From contig JAFUPY010000048.1 of assembly GCA_017472565.1 (NCBI GenBank), forward strand, positions 1 to 63,782: a stretch of 63,782 bases of DNA, written 5' to 3'. This document shows positions 1 to 9,334 of this stretch, piece by piece. The DNA comes from Eubacterium sp. (lineage in GTDB: Bacteria > Bacillota > Clostridia > Lachnospirales > Lachnospiraceae). Under the pieces are notes generated by a model. The model saw only the letters and a program-made list of their open reading frames with translations, did not search any database and was not told where the DNA came from. The position numbers were made by a program, and so were the translations under genes. Position 1 is the first letter of the stretch. Every line of letters starts with the position of its first letter.

Positions 1-293
1 GAGGTGGAACCATATACACTGTCAGACAGATTCAACGTCCTGGTCTTTGGATTATAATGATCAGACAGATTGCCCGAAACACGTCCAATCGTAACATCGT
101 TGATTCCTGCATTCTGCAGGATTCTGGCTGCCGCCTGAGCATCAGTCAGACCAGACATGCTGGCAACACGTGCATATTTGTTGTACGTAGTACGTACTCT
201 TGCGGATGCGATCAAACAAATGATGGCACCGATGATAACTAAAAAATAGGTTGGGTCCCAGAAGAGACCGTAGCCGTAACCATAATATGGCAT
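1..293 (-). CDS. Membrane zinc metallopeptidase, YugP-like (partial, N-terminal part)
   Basis: The gene starts at 293 (ATG after GGAGTG) and runs off the left edge, so about 97 codons are visible. The N-terminus is glycine/tyrosine rich (MPYYGYGYG), followed by one hydrophobic segment (FLVIIGAIICLIASARV) and a segment reading TYNKYARVASMSGLTDAQAA. These match the start of the Zn_peptidase_2 (YugP) family of membrane-anchored neutral zinc peptidases. The HExxH site lies outside the window. It is the fourth gene of the priA-def-fmt run, a position where this family is often found in Clostridia. Substrate unknown. Confidence 0.8.
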   Translation of the reverse strand, partial: MPYYGYGYGLFWDPTYFLVIIGAIICLIASARVRTTYNKYARVASMSGLTDAQAAARILQNAGINDVTIGRVSGNLSDHYNPKTRTLNLSDSVYGST

Positions 294-390
294 GCTCTAC
301 ACTCCTTTTAATGTTCCTACGCGTGAAAAAATGAAAAGCCCGATGCTAACAATCGCATCTTACCTTTTATTTTCTTCACGCTCCGGGGAT

Positions 391-1326
391 TTAATCTAAC
401 GTAAGCCGTTCGCCTGCTTCGACCTGGCAACCGCGAAGGAACGCATCTACTTCCATACGTTTTTTACCTTCCAACTGTACTTCTTTTAAGGAAAGCTGTC
501 CCTTGCCGGTCTGAACCAGTAATTCTTTCTTTCCTACACTTGTGATGGTTCCAGGTGTTTTGTCTGTGTCTACCTCTACCACATCTGCGTCCCAGATTTT
601 TAATGTTTTTCCAGACAGCTTAGTATATGCACTTGGCCAAGGATTTAAACCGCGGATGAGACATTCAATTTCTTTTGCCGGTTTTGTCCAATCGATATTG
701 CCGAGTTGTTTTTTAATTATTTTTGTTAAGGTTGCTTCCTCATGAGCCTGTGGTGTGTAGGTTGCACTGCCAGCTTCGATAGCGGCGATGGTCTCGGCAC
801 AGAGTTTTGCACCTTCCACTGCCAGCTTGTCAAACAGGCTGCCGCCTGTTTCTTTCACATCTAAAGCAAGCTCTGTCTTCAGGATCATGTCGCCGGTATC
901 CAGGCCTTCATCCATACGCATGGTGGTAACACCTGTCACCGTTTCGCCGTTGATGACTGCCCACTGAATTGGTGCTGCTCCACGGTATTTTGGAAGCAGA
1001 GACGCATGTACATTGACACAACCATATTTTGGCATTTCCAGAATTTCTTTTGGTAAGATCTGACCAAATGCCACAACGATAATGATATCTGGATTGTACT
1101 GACTTAAATACTCGATGCATTCAGACTCACGCACCTTCACTGGCTGATATACAGGGATGTCATGGGCAATGGCCGCTTCCTTTACAGGCGGAAACTGCAT
1201 GGCTTTGCCACGTCCCTTTGGTTTGTCAGGCTGGGTTACCGCCAGAACCACGTCATGTCCTGCTTCTATTAAAGCCTCCAGTGTTCCTACGGAAAAGTCT
1301 GGAGTTCCCATAAAAATTATTCTCAT
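391..1326 (-). CDS. fmt: Methionyl-tRNA formyltransferase
   Basis: 311 residues, the usual length. Fmt transfers a formyl group from 10-formyl-tetrahydrofolate to initiator Met-tRNA in the cytoplasm. The N-terminal formyltransferase fold starts MRIIFMGTPDFSVGTLEAL. The signature HASLLPKYRGAAPIQWAVI holds the catalytic His and lies near residues 108-126, with a downstream GDMI segment. The C-terminal OB-like tRNA-binding domain covers about residues 205-305. It follows def by about 97 bp in the same direction, so formylation and deformylation enzymes are co-expressed downstream of priA. Confidence 0.97.
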   Translation of the reverse strand: MRIIFMGTPDFSVGTLEALIEAGHDVVLAVTQPDKPKGRGKAMQFPPVKEAAIAHDIPVYQPVKVRESECIEYLSQYNPDIIIVVAFGQILPKEILEMPKYGCVNVHASLLPKYRGAAPIQWAVINGETVTGVTTMRMDEGLDTGDMILKTELALDVKETGGSLFDKLAVEGAKLCAETIAAIEAGSATYTPQAHEEATLTKIIKKQLGNIDWTKPAKEIECLIRGLNPWPSAYTKLSGKTLKIWDADVVEVDTDKTPGTITSVGKKELLVQTGKGQLSLKEVQLEGKKRMEVDAFLRGCQVEAGERLTLD

Positions 1327-1423
1327 CTAAATCACTTCTTTCTTACAATTGCTTTGGGTACGTTTTGCACCTCTTTGATATTTTTGTACCCAAAATCAGC
1401 TTTCACATGGTTCCTGTGATTGC

Positions 1424-1912
1424 TTATTCTTCTACTTCTTCCTCAGGTTCCGCATACTGCATATCGTGGATTTCGCCTTCTACTTTTTCCACATACATGT
1501 GACCATCCAAGTGATCCAACTCATGGCAAATAGCACGGGCAAGAAGTTCTTCACCTTCGATCTCGTAAAGTTCACCGTCCACGTCTGTGAAACGAGCTTT
1601 TACGTAGTTTGGTCTTGTTACCTGACCTGCTTTACCTGGTAAGCTTAAGCAGCCTTCATCGCCGGTCTGTGAACCGGATTCCTCGATGATTTCCGGATTG
1701 ATCATAACGATTGGGCCATCACCGATATCGATGACTACCACGCGGCGAAGTACGCCTACCTGGGGTGCTGCCAGACCTACACCATTTGCTTCATACATGG
1801 TTTCTAACATATCTTCAATAAGCTGTTCGATACGAGGTGTGATCTCTGTAACTGGTCTGCACACCTTTGTTAAACATTCATCTCCCATTACACGAATTTC
1901 TCTTGTTGCCAT
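1424..1912 (-). CDS. def: Peptide deformylase
   Basis: 162 residues. It removes the N-formyl group from nascent proteins and uses a metal (usually Fe2+). All three family motifs are intact: GVGLAAPQVG (44-53), EGCLSLPG with metal ligand Cys88, and HELDHLDG with ligands His130 and His134. The C-terminus is a short acidic tail (EPEEEVEE). It starts with ATG after AGGAGGAAAAT. It sits between priA and fmt in a widespread Firmicutes gene order. Confidence 0.97.
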   Translation of the reverse strand: MATREIRVMGDECLTKVCRPVTEITPRIEQLIEDMLETMYEANGVGLAAPQVGVLRRVVVIDIGDGPIVMINPEIIEESGSQTGDEGCLSLPGKAGQVTRPNYVKARFTDVDGELYEIEGEELLARAICHELDHLDGHMYVEKVEGEIHDMQYAEPEEEVEE

Positions 1913-1976
1913 ATTTTCCTCCTAATTGAAAACCATTGCCAGTCGAAACATTGGAAAACATTTTTCATGATCTTCC

Positions 1977-4202
1977 CTAAAATCCATTCATAGGATTAAA
2001 ATCGAACTGAACGGCTCCGTATTTTGTAATCTCTTCTTCCTTTATATATATTTCCAACTGATCTTTGATAGAAATCAGTTGTGAATATTCTGCGCCTTTT
2101 AAGTACATCACCTTACGGTAAATGTCGTTGACTTTTGCAATAACCGGATCTGCAGGACCGATGATCTGAAGCCCTTTACTACTTTTTACAAATCCTGCCA
2201 ATTTTTTGGCAATTGCATCCACATCTTCCTGTGTTGCCGCTGCCATATGGATGACCAGCAGATTCCAGACCGGTGGATAACGAAGCATCTGGCGAAAACT
2301 GATTTCCTGGTCGTAAAATGCCTGATAATCCTGGTCTTTTGCTGTCTGAATCGCATAATTTTCCGGCTGATAGGTCTGAATCACCACTTCTCCAGGACGT
2401 TTGCCCCGGCCTGCACGACCTGCCGCCTGGGTCAACAGCTGGAAGGTTCGCTCTGCTGCCCGATAGTCAGACACATGCAGCGATAAGTCTGCTGCCAACA
2501 CACCAACCAGTGTAACATTTGGAAAATCATGTCCTTTGACAATCATCTGGGTTCCAATTAAAATGTCTGCTTCCTGATTGGCAAAAGCAGATAATATCTG
2601 CTCATAGCTGTCTTTTTTTCGTGTGGTGTCCCAGTCCATTCGAAGAACTCCTGCCTGTGGAAATTGCTCCTTTAGATAAGCTTCAATCTTTTGAGTTCCT
2701 GCTTTGAAGGTTCCAATCAATTTAGAGCCACAGGATGGACAGGCACTGACCGCATCTTCCACATGTCCACAATAGTGGCAGATCATTTTTCCATTATTGT
2801 GAAGGCTTAAGGATACATCACAATGCGGACACTTGATCACATGTCCACAGGAACGACAGGAAACAAACCCTGCCACACCACGACGATTGATAAACAGCAT
2901 AATCTGCTCTTTTTTCGCCAGTCGATCCTCCATCAGTTCCCGAAGTTTATCACTTAATATGGAGCGATTGCCTTTGCGTAGTTCCTGACGCAAATCCTCC
3001 ACATAAACCTGTGGAAGAGGACGTTCTTCTACGCGTTGCTGCAGTTCATACAGTCTGAAACTCCCCTCTTTTGCCCGGGTGTAGCTCTCCACAGAAGGTG
3101 TGGCTGAACCAAGCACCACACAGCCGCCGGAAAGGGACGCCCGGTAAATGGCCGTTTCTCTGGCATGATAACGGGGCATGGTCTCGCTTTTGTAAGTAGC
3201 TTCATGCTCCTCGTCAATAATAATATATCCAATATTGGAAAAAGGAGTAAACAATGCGGAACGTGGCCCAATCATAACATCCACTTCCCCCCGCTGTGCT
3301 CTTTCATACTGGTCAAAACGCTCTCCCGCTGACATACGGGAATTCAAAATAGAAACCCTGTCTCCAAACCGATTGTAAAAACGCATCACTGTCTGGAAGG
3401 TAAGGGCAATCTCCGGGATCAGCACAATGGCCTGTTTCCCCTGTTCAATGGCAGATGCAATCAGTTCCATATACACTTCTGTCTTGCCGCTGCCGGTAAC
3501 ACCATGAATCAGACATGGGCGGGTATCACCCTGCGCCACATGAGCCTTGATATCCTCCACAATCTGCTGTTGTACAGAACTTAAAGTAATGTCTTTTTTC
3601 TCTTGCTTCATACCCTGTAATGGATTTCTGAAACTGCGGAATCGCTCCACCCGAATCATCTGCGCCTCCTCCAGGGCTCGTACCACGGAAGCCGTTACAT
3701 TCAGCTTGCCTGTAACTACATGATAAGGAATCTTGCCATGGGTAAGCACTGCCTCAAGCAGTCTTGCTCTTGCTGTCTGATGCTTTCTTACCATCTCATG
3801 ATAGAGGGCTGTGGCCTGCTCCCGATCCATTTTCAGGGAAATCATGCGGGTTTCCTTTTCTGCCTCTTTTTTCTTCACCGGAAGGACTGTTTTTAACGCC
3901 TGATTCATGGTGCCTCCGTAGTTGGTACGCATCCATGCTGCCAGTGCAAGCATCTGATTTGGTGCTGTGATGCTTTCTGGAATCAGCTTCAAGATTGGCT
4001 TGATCTTATCCGGATCAAACTCCGCCTTATCTGTCACTTCCATCACATAACCGGTGGTCTGTCGGTTGCCCTTGCCAAATGGAAGTAAAACCTGCATGCC
4101 TGGCTTGATGTCAGCCAGCATATTTTCCGGCACACGATATTGAAATGTCCGGTCCAGTTTTTCCAAAGATATGTCAATGATTATGTTGGCATACCACTCC
4201 AT
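1977..4202 (-). CDS. priA: Primosomal protein N', replication restart helicase
   Basis: 741 residues. PriA recognises stalled or repaired forks and loads the replicative helicase. The N-terminal 3'-DNA-binding domain is followed by a superfamily-2 helicase core: Walker A GVTGSGKTEVY, DEEH box, and GSATPSVESY. A zinc-binding insert has paired cysteines (CRSCGHVIKCPHC, CHYCG, CPSCG). The helicase C-terminal half includes QAAGRAGRG. It is the first gene of the priA-def-fmt operon and is preceded by a near-ideal promoter at 4241-4269. Confidence 0.97.
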   Translation of the reverse strand: MEWYANIIIDISLEKLDRTFQYRVPENMLADIKPGMQVLLPFGKGNRQTTGYVMEVTDKAEFDPDKIKPILKLIPESITAPNQMLALAAWMRTNYGGTMNQALKTVLPVKKKEAEKETRMISLKMDREQATALYHEMVRKHQTARARLLEAVLTHGKIPYHVVTGKLNVTASVVRALEEAQMIRVERFRSFRNPLQGMKQEKKDITLSSVQQQIVEDIKAHVAQGDTRPCLIHGVTGSGKTEVYMELIASAIEQGKQAIVLIPEIALTFQTVMRFYNRFGDRVSILNSRMSAGERFDQYERAQRGEVDVMIGPRSALFTPFSNIGYIIIDEEHEATYKSETMPRYHARETAIYRASLSGGCVVLGSATPSVESYTRAKEGSFRLYELQQRVEERPLPQVYVEDLRQELRKGNRSILSDKLRELMEDRLAKKEQIMLFINRRGVAGFVSCRSCGHVIKCPHCDVSLSLHNNGKMICHYCGHVEDAVSACPSCGSKLIGTFKAGTQKIEAYLKEQFPQAGVLRMDWDTTRKKDSYEQILSAFANQEADILIGTQMIVKGHDFPNVTLVGVLAADLSLHVSDYRAAERTFQLLTQAAGRAGRGKRPGEVVIQTYQPENYAIQTAKDQDYQAFYDQEISFRQMLRYPPVWNLLVIHMAAATQEDVDAIAKKLAGFVKSSKGLQIIGPADPVIAKVNDIYRKVMYLKGAEYSQLISIKDQLEIYIKEEEITKYGAVQFDFNPMNGF

Positions 4203-4240
4203 TTGCTCACCACCTTTATCACAGTCTCTACCAACTTATC

Positions 4241-4269
4241 ATTATAAGATATTCCTCTTTATATGTCAA
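4241..4269 (-). promoter_or_regulatory. Consensus sigma-A promoter for priA
   Basis: On the minus strand, TTGACA (4264-4269) is followed by exactly 17 bp and TATAAT (4241-4246), a perfect match to the housekeeping consensus. The -35 box lies right next to the terminator hairpin of the upstream ABC operon. This predicts strong constitutive transcription of priA-def-fmt. Confidence 0.85.
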
Positions 4270-4274
4270 AAAGG

Positions 4275-4319
4275 AAAAAGCCCGCCGAAGCGAGCTTTTT
4301 CCCTGGCGGTCTGACCGCC
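4275..4319 (-). terminator. Tandem-hairpin terminator after the sugar ABC operon
   Basis: Reading the minus strand, GGCGGTCAGACCGCC is followed by AAAAAGCTCGC-TTCG-GCGGGCTTTTT, a hairpin with one mismatch and a T-tract. It separates the ABC operon from the priA promoter. Confidence 0.8.
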
Positions 4320-4385
4320 TCATGCAAAAGTATAGAGTTTTTGGAGATTTGCATTATTAAGTGCAATATTTATGAAAAATAGTTC

Positions 4386-5369
4386 CTAATTTTCTCTTCT
4401 CTTGTCTAACATATCTACCGCTACTACGATGATCAGTACCGCACCGATAACAATCTTCTGTACAGAAGAATTTACGCTTAAGATATTTAAACCGGTGCTG
4501 ATAACGCAGATAACGAACGCACCAACCACTGTCTTGCCAAGCTTGCCTACACCACCATTCAGACTGGTGCCGCCCAGTGCTGCTGCCGCAATCGCCATAA
4601 TGTTATAACCACCATCTGCCACGTTTGGACTGCCTGTCAGCATTCGGGATGCAAGAACCAGACCCGCAATACCGGCTGCAAGACCGTTCAGTGTAAAAAT
4701 CAAGATGGTATAGAAATCAACATTTACACCAGACAGTCTGGCTGTCTTTTCATTACTACCGATTGCGTATGTATATCTACCCATCTTTGTATTGTTAATA
4801 ATATACAGACAGATGATAAAAAAGATGATCGCAATGATGAACTGGGATGGAATAATACCAATATTTTTAGCACCCCAGAAACGGAAGTCAAGCAGTGGCT
4901 CTGTCTGACGGATACCGATAGAAGTTTCTTTTGTAATAAACAGGGCAATCCCTGCCGCCGCATACATCATACCTGCCGTCATAATAAAGAACGGCACCTT
5001 TAGCTTGGCGATCACAAATCCATTGATCCAACCACAGCCGCAGCCGATTAAAATAGCAATGATAGACGCTGCCATTGTTCCCAGACCTGCCTGGATCAAC
5101 AATGCGGCAGAACAGCCTACCAGTGCTGCAATGGCACCGATGGAAAGATCGATCTTACCGGAAATCATTACAAATGTCATACCACAGCCAAACAGAATGT
5201 AAACGGCTGCTGTACGCAATACATTAGAAAAGTTACCAAGCGCAAAAAATCCTTTACCGTCTAATGCAAGAATACTGCCATCAGCAAATGAAAAGAATAA
5301 TACAAGTACGATTAAAATAATATAGGTTCCATATTTGTTATAGAACTCTTTTCCTCTTGATACTCTCAT
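4386..5369 (-). CDS. Sugar ABC transporter permease (RbsC/MglC-type)
   Basis: 327 residues with about eight to ten hydrophobic segments, typical of the BPD_transp_2 permeases of the ribose/galactose import family. It starts MRVSRGKEFYNKYGTYIILIVLVLFF. The conserved cytoplasmic coupling region includes NEKTARLSGVNVDFYTILIFTLNG, and the late segment AAAALGGTSLNGGVGKLGKTVVGA is characteristic. It is the last gene of the three-gene importer, 12 bp after the ATPase. The substrate cannot be read from sequence. Confidence 0.93.
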   Translation of the reverse strand: MRVSRGKEFYNKYGTYIILIVLVLFFSFADGSILALDGKGFFALGNFSNVLRTAAVYILFGCGMTFVMISGKIDLSIGAIAALVGCSAALLIQAGLGTMAASIIAILIGCGCGWINGFVIAKLKVPFFIMTAGMMYAAAGIALFITKETSIGIRQTEPLLDFRFWGAKNIGIIPSQFIIAIIFFIICLYIINNTKMGRYTYAIGSNEKTARLSGVNVDFYTILIFTLNGLAAGIAGLVLASRMLTGSPNVADGGYNIMAIAAAALGGTSLNGGVGKLGKTVVGAFVICVISTGLNILSVNSSVQKIVIGAVLIIVVAVDMLDKRREN

Positions 5370-5381
5370 ATTTCCTCCTAA

Positions 5382-6872
5382 CTAGATGTTCAGCATCAGC
5401 TTCAACATCTTTTCTTTCAGGTTTTCTTCTGTGTCCTCTAATTCTCCGACTTTTTTGCCCTCACGCATTACGATGATGCGGTTACAAAGTCCGATCAATT
5501 CATCCTCTTCGGAGGAAATTACGATTACACCGATTTTCTTCTGTACAAGTTCTTTAATAATCTGATAGAACTCTGCTCTTGCACCTACGTCTACGCCTCT
5601 GGTAGGTTCATCTAAGAGCAATAACTTTGGATTCAGCATGATCCATTTACCAAAGCAGACCTTCTGCTGATTACCACCAGATAAATTCTCGATATTCTGA
5701 TTCATACCAGTACATTTGATACGGAGCTTATCAATCAGTTCCTGTACTTCCTTCTGTTCCTGTGTATGATCAATATGAAAGTTCTTTGCCAAACGTCCCA
5801 TATTTGCGACACCCATATTTTCCTTGATGGAGCGCACTGCCAGGATACCCTCGACTTTACGGTCTTCGCTGACATAACCAATACCCTGTTTTACTGCATC
5901 AATTGGGCTCTTTACTTTCAGTTTTTCGCCTTTATATAAGAACTCGCCTTTGTCAAGTCTGTAGTGGCCAAAGATTGTCTTTGCAATCTCGGTACGGCCT
6001 GCACCTGCCAGACCTGCAAAACCGAGGATCTCTCCTTCTTTCAATTCGAAGCTGACATCTTCGTACAAACCATAGCTTGTTACGTTCTTTGCTTCAAAAA
6101 TCACTTCCCCAATCTCACGATTTTTTTCAGGGAACTGATTGGTATCTTCAGAACCAACGATTCCTGCAAGCAGTCTCTGTGTAGAAACATTGGCAATCTC
6201 ATCTGTGAACACATTTTCACCATCTCGAAGCAATGTGATACGATCACAGATCTGGTATACTTCAGACATACGGTGTGTGATATAGATCATACCAATGCCC
6301 TTTTTCTTCAGTCTGCCGATCAAATCAAACAGCGCTTCTGTCTCTGTCATAGACAGGGAAGATGTTGGTTCGTCAAAAATCAAAACGTCAGTATTCAGAT
6401 TCAAAGCACGTGTAATCTCGATCATCTGCTGCATCGCAACAGGAAGATCGCCTGCACGCTGTTTCAGATCCAGGTCAATACCAACCTCTGCCATAACCTC
6501 TTTTGCACGTATTTCCATGGCCTTCCAATCGTAGTGACCATTTCTTGTTATTTCGTTTGCAATAAAAATATTCTCAAGTACATTGAGATGAGGCAAGATA
6601 TTCAGTTCCTGGAAAACCATTGCAATACCTGCCTTCTGTGCATCTGATACGATACCTTTGATCGGGATGACTTCTCCGTGATGAGCAATTGTTCCACTGT
6701 CAGGCAAATAAACCCCTGCCAGAACTTTCATCAATGTGGACTTTCCCGCACCATTGGCTCCCATCAGTGCATGTACTTCCCCCGCTCTTAGATCCATATG
6801 TGCATCCTTTAAAGCCTGGGCTCCGCCGAATGCCTTATAGATATGTTCCATGCGCATGATTTCTTTTCCCAT
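5382..6872 (-). CDS. Sugar ABC transporter ATP-binding protein (RbsA/MglA-type, two NBDs)
   Basis: 496 residues with two fused nucleotide-binding domains, as in RbsA/MglA. NBD1 has Walker A GANGAGKSTLMK (about 37-48) and a Walker B ending DVLIFDEPTSSLS. NBD2 has a degenerate P-loop (GLAGAGRTEIAK), signature ENLSGGNQQKVCFGKW and Walker B LLLDEPTRGVDVGA. The degenerate second Walker A is normal for this family. It energises uptake with the permease downstream and the lipoprotein upstream. Confidence 0.94.
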   Translation of the reverse strand: MGKEIMRMEHIYKAFGGAQALKDAHMDLRAGEVHALMGANGAGKSTLMKVLAGVYLPDSGTIAHHGEVIPIKGIVSDAQKAGIAMVFQELNILPHLNVLENIFIANEITRNGHYDWKAMEIRAKEVMAEVGIDLDLKQRAGDLPVAMQQMIEITRALNLNTDVLIFDEPTSSLSMTETEALFDLIGRLKKKGIGMIYITHRMSEVYQICDRITLLRDGENVFTDEIANVSTQRLLAGIVGSEDTNQFPEKNREIGEVIFEAKNVTSYGLYEDVSFELKEGEILGFAGLAGAGRTEIAKTIFGHYRLDKGEFLYKGEKLKVKSPIDAVKQGIGYVSEDRKVEGILAVRSIKENMGVANMGRLAKNFHIDHTQEQKEVQELIDKLRIKCTGMNQNIENLSGGNQQKVCFGKWIMLNPKLLLLDEPTRGVDVGARAEFYQIIKELVQKKIGVIVISSEEDELIGLCNRIIVMREGKKVGELEDTEENLKEKMLKLMLNI

Positions 6873-6905
6873 AAACTCAAGCCTTCCTTACATTTAGAGA
6901 AAGAA

Positions 6906-6928
6906 TGCCCCCAGGTTAAGGGGGCATC
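6906..6928 (-). other. Intercistronic RNA hairpin between receptor and ATPase genes
   Basis: ATGCCCCC-aggttaa-GGGGGCAT forms an 8-bp GC-rich stem with a 7-nt loop, between the receptor stop and the ATPase start. There is no proper T-tract, so it more likely attenuates or processes the transcript, keeping receptor mRNA in excess over ATPase and permease. Confidence 0.6.
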
Positions 6929-6977
6929 CTATCATTACTGTTTTATTAGTTACAGAACATTTTATTCCTGGAACAAA

Positions 6978-8102
6978 TTATTCAACATCTACAGTTCCCA
7001 AATCTTTTCCCGCATCAAGGAAGTCATACATAGCGTCAGAAACATTTGTTAATTCTGCACCCATGGACCACTGTTCCAATTCTTCAGCGTGTGGTAAGAA
7101 TTCAGCAACGTTTTCCGCTGTGATAATAGTATCAGGTGTATATGTAAATACAGGAACTTCTTCCCCTTTTACCAATGCTACTGCACGTTCTACAGCATAG
7201 TAACCCTGAAGCATAGACCAGTCGTAAGCTGTTGCACACATTTTGCCGCTTTCGATTGCCTGAAGTGCAAGTAAACCACCATCGATACCAGCAATCAGAG
7301 TGCCGCCTTCACCAACTGTTACATTGTTTTCTTCACAAGCCGCGATTGCACCAAGAGCCATCATATCGTTACAGCAAAGCACTACATCGATATCTTTTGT
7401 TTTCTGAAGAATATCAGCCATAACCTGCTGGCCTTTTGCCTGATCGTATTCACCAGTGTTTTCAGCAACTAATGTGATACCTTCGTATTCATCAACTGCT
7501 TTCTTGAAACCAGCTGTTCTTTCGTTAGAAGAAGAAGCTGCATCAACACCACGAAGGATTACAACATTACCTTCGCCGCCCATGCTTTCAAAAATCTGGC
7601 AAGCCATATTGTAAGCCATAACTGTGTGGTCTACACCAAGGTATGTAGGCATGTAATCATACTGTTTGTCGCCCCATACGTTGTCGATTAAAGTATCAAC
7701 TGTTACGAATTCAACACCATTGTTGTAAGCAGATTCTACTGCTACAGTCATACCTGCGGAATCGTTAGCTGTTAAGATTAAAGCATCAACACCTGCGGAA
7801 ATCATATTTTCACATTTTGTAATCTGAGCTTCAATTTCAGATTCTGCATTGGTGTTATCAACGGATACTTCCACACCAAGGTCTTTACCAGCTAATGCTG
7901 CACCGTAAGCGATATCTTTGAAGTGTGGGTTGGATGCTGTTTTTACAACGATACCAACAGAGATGTCACTTTCTGTTTTTCCTGTTTCACCTGCTGCGCT
8001 GTTGCCGCCTGGTGTTTCTTCGTTACCACAAGCTACCAAGCCAAGTGATAAGGCAGCAACAACAGCAACAGATAAAATTTTTGCTACTAATTTTTTCTTC
8101 AT
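6978..8102 (-). CDS. Sugar-type ABC transporter substrate-binding lipoprotein
   Basis: 374 residues. A lipoprotein signal peptide ends in the lipobox LGLVAC (Cys about residue 26), followed by a Gly/Ser/Thr-rich linker. The rest is a Peripla_BP_4 type I fold: VGIVVKTASNPHFKDIAYGA, later LILTANDSAGM, and a hinge region with GIDGGLLALQAIESGKMCATAYDW. It captures a ligand at the cell surface for the two downstream genes. The family covers ribose, galactose, AI-2 and related sugars. A GntR/ExuR-like palindrome upstream hints at a sugar-acid link, but that is inference. Confidence 0.92.
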   Translation of the reverse strand: MKKKLVAKILSVAVVAALSLGLVACGNEETPGGNSAAGETGKTESDISVGIVVKTASNPHFKDIAYGAALAGKDLGVEVSVDNTNAESEIEAQITKCENMISAGVDALILTANDSAGMTVAVESAYNNGVEFVTVDTLIDNVWGDKQYDYMPTYLGVDHTVMAYNMACQIFESMGGEGNVVILRGVDAASSSNERTAGFKKAVDEYEGITLVAENTGEYDQAKGQQVMADILQKTKDIDVVLCCNDMMALGAIAACEENNVTVGEGGTLIAGIDGGLLALQAIESGKMCATAYDWSMLQGYYAVERAVALVKGEEVPVFTYTPDTIITAENVAEFLPHAEELEQWSMGAELTNVSDAMYDFLDAGKDLGTVDVE

Positions 8103-8303
8103 TACTTTATCCTCCTAAATAATATGGAATATACTGTGCCGCGCCCTACTTCGGCACATTTACGCCCTTAACGTAATTTTACTATACCAATTTTTAGGAT
8201 ATGCAATAATTCTGCCGTCTGAATCACTGATTCATTTCTGGAAATATTGTATTCTAATGGGTGTGAACCAAAAATTTCATTGGTATTCCGCTTTTAGGAC
8301 CAC

Positions 8304-8315
8304 TTGGTATACCAA
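8304..8315. promoter_or_regulatory. Candidate GntR-family (ExuR/UxuR-like) operator
   Basis: TTGGTATACCAA is a perfect 12-bp palindrome. With flanking ACCA...TGGT it extends to about 22 bp with one internal mismatch. It matches the core of the known ExuR/UxuR operator. Half-sites occur at 8279-8286 (TTGGTATT) and 8183-8193 (TATACCAATTT); the latter overlaps a likely -10 region for the leftward receptor gene. It lies in the 314-bp spacer between the ABC operon and pyrB. Apart from these sites and the pyrB promoter, nothing else was seen in the spacer. Confidence 0.55.
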
Positions 8316-8355
8316 TGGTTTTGCGTTTTTTCTTTGAAATTAACCATTAGTTTTC

Positions 8356-8384
8356 TTTACTTTTGAAAGCGGTTATTATATGAT
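8356..8384 (+). promoter_or_regulatory. Promoter of pyrBI
   Basis: TTTACT (8356-8361), a 17-bp spacer and TATGAT (8379-8384) precede the pyrB RBS GGGAGG. The predicted leader is only about 25 nt, leaving no room for a PyrR-type or UTP-sensing attenuator. Control here is more likely allosteric through PyrI or at initiation. Confidence 0.65.
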
Positions 8385-8416
8385 AGTCTAGGAAAAAATG
8401 AATAGGGAGGTCGATT

Positions 8417-9334
8417 ATGAGACATTTAATAAGTCCGCTGGATTTTAACGTTGAAGAGCTTGATCAGCTGTTAAATCTGGCAAATGATATAGAAGCGAAT
8501 CCGCAGAAATATGCACACGCCTGTGCAGGAAAGAAAATGGCTACCTGTTTCTACGAACCAAGTACCAGAACACGTTTGAGTTTTGAAGCAGCAATGCTGA
8601 ATCTGGGGGGACAGGTTCTTGGTTTCTCCGATGCCGGAAGTTCATCCGCAGCAAAGGGAGAAAGCGTTGCAGACACCATCCGCGTTATCTCCTGCTATGC
8701 AGATATCTGTGCAATGAGACATCCAAAGGAAGGTGCTCCATTGGTAGCATCTGAGCATGCAACAATCCCTGTTATCAATGCCGGTGATGGTGGTCACCAG
8801 CATCCAACACAGACACTGACAGACCTTCTTACTATTCACAGTCTTAAAGGACACTTTGACAACCTGACCATCGGTCTCTGCGGTGACTTAAAGTTCGGTC
8901 GTACTGTGCACTCTCTCATCAAAGCACTGGTTCGTTACGAAAACGTGAAGTTCATCCTGATTTCTCCGGAAGAACTGCGATTGCCAAGCTACATCCGTGA
9001 AGATGTGCTGGAACGCAACAACATTCAGTACGAAGAAGTGATTCGCCTGGAAGAAGCCCTTCCAAGTCTGGATATCCTTTACATGACACGTGTACAGAGA
9101 GAACGTTTCTTCAATGAAGAAGACTACATCCGCATGAAGGATTTCTATATTTTAAATAAAGAAAAGATGACACTTGCCCCGGAAGACATGCTGGTGCTCC
9201 ATCCACTGCCACGCGTAAACGAAATCTCCACAGACATCGATGATGACTCAAGAGCCGTTTACTTCAAACAGGCACAGTACGGTGTGTATGTCAGAATGGC
9301 ATTGATTCTTACATTATTGGAGGTGGAAGTTTAA
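8417..9334 (+). CDS. pyrB: Aspartate carbamoyltransferase, catalytic chain
   Basis: 305 residues, standard length. It condenses carbamoyl phosphate with aspartate, the committed step of de novo pyrimidine synthesis. The carbamoyl-phosphate motif [15 protein letters not shown] is at about 49-63. Other family segments are [15 protein letters not shown] and [12 protein letters not shown]. Its stop overlaps the pyrI start by one base (TAATG), which indicates translational coupling and equal production of catalytic and regulatory chains. Confidence 0.97.
   Translation: MRHLISPLDFNVEELDQLLNLANDIEANPQKYAHACAGKKMATCFYEPSTRTRLSFEAAMLNLGGQVLGFSDAGSSSAAKGESVADTIRVISCYADICAMRHPKEGAPLVASEHATIPVINAGDGGHQHPTQTLTDLLTIHSLKGHFDNLTIGLCGDLKFGRTVHSLIKALVRYENVKFILISPEELRLPSYIREDVLERNNIQYEEVIRLEEALPSLDILYMTRVQRERFFNEEDYIRMKDFYILNKEKMTLAPEDMLVLHPLPRVNEISTDIDDDSRAVYFKQAQYGVYVRMALILTLLEVEV

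Noticed and set aside
5964-6647. Plus-strand open frame (227 codons)
   Set aside because: It is the shadow of the RbsA-type ATPase gene on the other strand.
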